DNA of 9,424 nt, from the NCBI GenBank assembly GCA_003142495.1, contig PLMM01000361.1:1-9424 (forward strand). Reading direction: 5' to 3'. The notes under the pieces are model-generated. The model made no database searches. It had not been told where the DNA came from and saw only the letters and a program-made list of their open reading frames with translations. Each line of letters opens with the position of its first letter. Position 1 is the stretch's first letter. A program made the translations under genes and the position numbers. This document shows positions 6,997 through 9,424 of this stretch, piece after piece. The stretch is from Gemmatimonadota bacterium (GTDB taxonomy: Bacteria; Gemmatimonadota; Gemmatimonadetes; Gemmatimonadales; Gemmatimonadaceae).

Positions 6997-7860
6997 TCAG
7001 GGGGACACCCAGCTCGTCGCGGCCGGCTGCCCGCTCATGTGACGCAGCAGTCCGCCAACGGAGCTCTTCAGGTCGCGGCGGTGCGATACGACGTCGAGCA
7101 TCCCATGATCCAGCAGGAACTCTGCCGTCTGGAATCCCTCGGGAAGATCCTGCCCGATCGTCTGCTTGATCACGCGCGGCCCCGCGAAGCCGATCACCGC
7201 GCCAGGCTCGGCCACGATCGCGTCGCCGAGCATCGCAAAGCTCGCACTCACGCCGCCCGTCGTCGGATTCGTCAAAATCGACACGTACGGAATCCGACGC
7301 TCGGCCAGCTGCGCGAGAAGCGCCGAGGTCTTCGCCATCTGCATGAGCGAGAGGACGCCCTCCTGCATGCGCGCGCCGCCCGACGCGGAGATCAGCACGA
7401 GCGGATACTTTCGCTCGAGCGAGCGCTGCCCGAGGCGGGCGATCTTCGCGCCGACGACGGAGCCCATGGAGCCACCCATGAACGCGAAGTCCATCACGCC
7501 GAGATTGATGGGCATGCCACCGAGATTCCCGGATACGGACATGAGCGCATCGTAGTCGCCCGCGTTCGCGAGGGCTTTCTTGAGTCGCGCGGGATACTCG
7601 GGAAAACACAGCGGATCGACCGATCGAATGTCTACATCGAGCTCGTCATAACTGTTGTCATCGAGCAACAGATTGACGTAATCCACCGCACGAATGCGAC
7701 GGTGAAAGTCGCAGTTCGGGCAGACGTTGAGATTGCGGATGAACTTCTCTCGGAGATCCGTGTGCCCGCACGCCTCGCACTTCTCCCAGGCATCGGGCGG
7801 AATCTCTAATTTTTCGCGTCGCGGCTGCCGAGGCTTCCGCTCTTTACGAAACCAGGCCAT
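6997..7860 (-). CDS. accD: Acetyl-CoA carboxylase carboxyltransferase subunit beta
   Basis: Beta half of the carboxyltransferase that moves CO2 from biotin to acetyl-CoA, giving malonyl-CoA for fatty-acid synthesis; it works with AccA in the cytoplasm, and AccA is not in this window. 287 aa, usual for bacterial AccD. An N-terminal basic stretch is followed by a four-Cys zinc ribbon (C28-x2-C31, C47-x2-C50). The crotonase-like core then shows MGGSMGSVVG (128-137), SASGGARMQEG (158-168), NPTTGGVSASFAMLGD and GAVIGFAGPRVIKQT. All family landmarks are present. The start ATG at 7860 gives MAWFRKE, common in AccD; no Shine-Dalgarno is evident. It lies 68 bases after rodA and 55 before folC. The 3' end (ATSWVSP) is complete. 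Confidence 0.97.
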   Translation of the reverse strand: MAWFRKERKPRQPRREKLEIPPDAWEKCEACGHTDLREKFIRNLNVCPNCDFHRRIRAVDYVNLLLDDNSYDELDVDIRSVDPLCFPEYPARLKKALANAGDYDALMSVSGNLGGMPINLGVMDFAFMGGSMGSVVGAKIARLGQRSLERKYPLVLISASGGARMQEGVLSLMQMAKTSALLAQLAERRIPYVSILTNPTTGGVSASFAMLGDAIVAEPGAVIGFAGPRVIKQTIGQDLPEGFQTAEFLLDHGMLDVVSHRRDLKSSVGGLLRHMSGQPAATSWVSP

Positions 7861-7882
7861 TCGGGAAATCTGGCCGATTGGT

Positions 7883-7899
7883 CAGCTTCGGGCAAGCTG
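7883..7899 (-). other. Small inverted repeat in the rodA-accD spacer
   Basis: CAGCTT and AAGCTG pair as a 6-bp stem with a 5-base loop, between the rodA stop and the accD start. The following transcribed bases (ACCAATCGG) are not T-rich, so a terminator is unlikely. The 68-base spacer (7861-7928) is the longest between genes here and the most likely place for an internal promoter, but I see no convincing -35/-10 pair. Confidence 0.25.
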
Positions 7900-7928
7900 G
7901 ACAGTAGCTCCAAAACAGCACGCGCGAG

Positions 7929-9176
7929 CTAGATCGCGAGCTCTCCCACACGACCGCCTCGCCCTTCGCTCGAGATGCGCATCATGAGCCCGATCGCGAG
8001 CCAACACGCGAGCATGAACGATCCGCCGTAGCTGAAAAACGGAAGCGGGATTCCGGTGATCGGCATGAGGTTCAACGTCATTCCGACATTCACGATGACG
8101 TGCACGAGCCAGCTCGCCGCGAGCCCGAAGGCGACGAGGCTTCCGAACGAATCGTTCGCGTTCGACGCCGTGCGCACCGCGCGCAGCACGAGGAAGAGGA
8201 AGAGCGAGAGCGCGACGGTCACGCCGAGCAGCCCGAGCTCCTCGCCGACGACGGCGAAGATGAAGTCGGTGTGCTGTTCGGGGAGAAAGGCGAGGCGCTT
8301 CTGCGTGCCGCCGAGGAATCCCTTTCCGATCCATCCGCCGGATCCGATCGCGACCTGCGACTGGATGACGTGCCATCCGGAGTTGCGTGGATCGATCGAC
8401 GGATCGAGAAAGACCTGCAAGCGATGCCGCTGGTAGGGAGCGAGGCGCTCCCAGAGAATCGGCGCAAGCACGCCCATGAAGACGTTCGCGAGCATCAGCG
8501 TCACGCCCTCCCACATGTACGGGCGATACCAGAGCACGAGCGCGAGCAGCGCGAGGAACCACGCGCCCCAGAGGCTCGTGTTGAACGCGAGCACGAGGCT
8601 CACGGCCGGCGATGCGATTAGCACGAGCAGCGGCAGTGGAACACCGGACCAGAAGAGCATCGCGAAGAAGATGCCGATGAACACCATACCGCTCCCGAGG
8701 TCGGGCTGCAGCATGATGAGCAGCCACGGGATGCCGACGACGACCGCCGGCTTCCAGAGCTCGAGGAGCGATCGCGGAGCCTCGCGCCGCGCCCCGAGCT
8801 CTCGCGCGAGCATCAGGATCACCGCCACCTTCGCCAGCTCAGCCGGCTGCCCGAGTCGATGTCCCGCGATCACGAGCCAGCTCTTCGAGCTCGCGGCATC
8901 GCCCGCGCCACCGCCGAACTTGAGAAGGCCGAGCAGGAGCAGACAGGTGACGATGTACACCGGAAGCGCAGCCCACTCGAAGAATCGCACCGATGCTCGG
9001 CTCACGCCGTACGCGAGCACCATGGAGAGAATCACCCAGCGAATCTGAGCCACCCACGCATGCGTCGCGACCGTCGGAACGTCGGTCTGTCCCGCGGAAT
9101 ACACCATCGCGACGCCGTACCCCGAGAGCAGGAGGGCCACGAGAATCAGCGGATAGTCGGCGACGACGCGGCGCAT
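7929..9176 (-). CDS. rodA: Rod-shape SEDS peptidoglycan glycosyltransferase RodA
   Basis: Polytopic inner-membrane protein that polymerises glycan strands from lipid II during cell elongation, working with PBP2. 415 aa; I count about ten hydrophobic segments. SEDS landmarks: SWLVIAGHRLGQPAELAK (about 99-116), QPDLGSG (157-163), the long extracytoplasmic loop with YQRHRLQVFLDP, then GWHVIQSQVAIGSGG, GFLGGTQKRLAFLPEQHTDF and GEELGLLG, and the C-terminal GIPLPFFSYGGS (375-386). RodA is favoured over FtsW or SpoVE because a PBP2 C-terminus lies directly upstream and because of the PEQHTDFIFAVVGEE context. The ATG at 9176 overlaps the mrdA stop as TGATG; with no Shine-Dalgarno seen, translation probably depends on coupling. 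The C-terminus ends in a short charged tail. Confidence 0.96.
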   Translation of the reverse strand: MRRVVADYPLILVALLLSGYGVAMVYSAGQTDVPTVATHAWVAQIRWVILSMVLAYGVSRASVRFFEWAALPVYIVTCLLLLGLLKFGGGAGDAASSKSWLVIAGHRLGQPAELAKVAVILMLARELGARREAPRSLLELWKPAVVVGIPWLLIMLQPDLGSGMVFIGIFFAMLFWSGVPLPLLVLIASPAVSLVLAFNTSLWGAWFLALLALVLWYRPYMWEGVTLMLANVFMGVLAPILWERLAPYQRHRLQVFLDPSIDPRNSGWHVIQSQVAIGSGGWIGKGFLGGTQKRLAFLPEQHTDFIFAVVGEELGLLGVTVALSLFLFLVLRAVRTASNANDSFGSLVAFGLAASWLVHVIVNVGMTLNLMPITGIPLPFFSYGGSFMLACWLAIGLMMRISSEGRGGRVGELAI

Positions 9177-9312
9177 CAGCCGTCGGTGTTGATGAGGGTA
9201 GTCGGCTCCACGTGCAAATACGATTGAATGATCTTCGAGGCAATTCGCGCGGCGCGCGTACCGTGTCCGCCGAACTCCAGCATCACGGCCACCACGATCT
9301 TCGGGTCACCGG
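9176..9312 (-). CDS. mrdA: Penicillin-binding protein 2, C-terminal end only (partial)
   Basis: About 44 codons plus a TGA stop. The residues GDPKIVVAVMLEFGG followed by HGTRAARIASKIIQSYL match the end of a class B PBP transpeptidase domain (PBP2/MrdA), the periplasmic enzyme that crosslinks the glycan made by RodA. The place directly before rodA, with a TGATG overlap, matches the common mrdA-rodA pair. The true gene must continue upstream, but at 9312/9313 the sequence turns into its own reverse complement. Codons read beyond that point (an open frame to 9397) are the antisense of the same region and do not resemble PBP2. The active-site Ser, SxN and KTG motifs are therefore missing because of the break, not because of a real truncation. 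The identification rests on a short stretch plus context. Confidence 0.8.
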
Positions 9313-9424
9313 CCGGTGACCCGAAGATCGTGGTGGCCGTGATGCTGGAGTTCGGCGGACACGGTACGCGCGCCGCGCGAATTGCCTCGAAGATCATTCA
9401 ATCGTATTTGCACGTGGAGCCGAC
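9201..9424. repeat. Perfect 224-base palindrome ending at the window edge
   Basis: Bases 9201-9312 are matched without a mismatch by the reverse complement at 9313-9424, with no spacer; the centre is ACCGGCCGGT between 9312 and 9313. Position x pairs with 9625-x, and the match reaches the last base of the window. The left arm is the mrdA 3' coding end; the right arm encodes the same residues on the plus strand. This is the usual look of a fold-back chimera or a contig-end assembly error. True biological palindromes of this size are rarely mismatch-free, spacerless and inside a conserved gene. Confidence 0.97.

Noticed and set aside
7883..7899. Intrinsic terminator between rodA and accD
   Set aside because: The stem is only 6 bp and no T-run follows on the transcribed strand.
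9313..9397. Upstream part of the minus-strand frame that continues past the mrdA fragment
   Set aside because: It is the reverse complement of the same mrdA end, created by the palindrome, and not genuine PBP2 sequence.
9201..9424. Palindrome as a hairpin telomere, origin or terminator
   Set aside because: It lies in the conserved coding end of mrdA, is mismatch-free with no spacer, and ends at the window edge; a fold-back artefact explains all of this.

Overview
This window is a single-strand block of housekeeping genes. All nine recognisable protein genes lie on the minus strand, so transcription runs from high to low coordinates. The DNA is GC-rich and the genes are packed with short overlaps or gaps of 8 to 68 bases. 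No RNA gene, insertion sequence, CRISPR array, phage gene or plasmid function was found. The organism is a free-living, DAP-peptidoglycan bacterium. The GC content, the gene set and order, and an archaeal/eukaryotic-type prolyl-tRNA synthetase make me suspect Gemmatimonadota or a relative. That is inference from memory of gene content, not a database match.

In order of transcription: the last ~45 codons of penicillin-binding protein 2 (mrdA, 9312-9176); rodA (9176-7929), a SEDS glycosyltransferase; accD (7860-6997), acetyl-CoA carboxylase carboxyltransferase beta subunit; folC (6941-5646), dihydrofolate/folylpolyglutamate synthase; hisS (5636-4356); proS (4313-2844); lysA (about 2862-1573), diaminopimelate decarboxylase; a small YfcE-like metallophosphoesterase (1573-1064); and the first 351 codons of guaA (1055-1), GMP synthase, which runs off the left edge.

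The close spacing suggests one long operon, or a few overlapping ones. mrdA/rodA and lysA/phosphoesterase share the stop/start overlap TGATG, and proS and lysA overlap by about 19 bases. The products serve growth: cell-wall elongation (PBP2-RodA), fatty-acid initiation (AccD), folate, tRNA charging (HisRS, ProRS), lysine from the peptidoglycan precursor DAP (LysA), and guanine nucleotides (GuaA). mrdA-rodA and accD-folC are pairings also known in E. coli. No promoter or convincing terminator is visible inside the window.

The most striking non-gene structure is a perfect, spacerless 224-base palindrome (9201-9424) that ends exactly at the right edge and folds the mrdA 3' end back on itself. 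It destroys the conserved PBP2 reading frame at its centre, so I read it as an assembly or amplification fold-back at a contig end, not as biology. Other points worth a look are a phosphoesterase with two altered metal-ligand positions, a HisRS whose motif 3 lacks the usual Glu-Arg, a GMP synthase with Asn for Gln after the catalytic Cys, a lysA with no ATG start, and a hairpin plus overlapping mini-ORF in front of folC. I did not find evidence of a novel multi-gene system.
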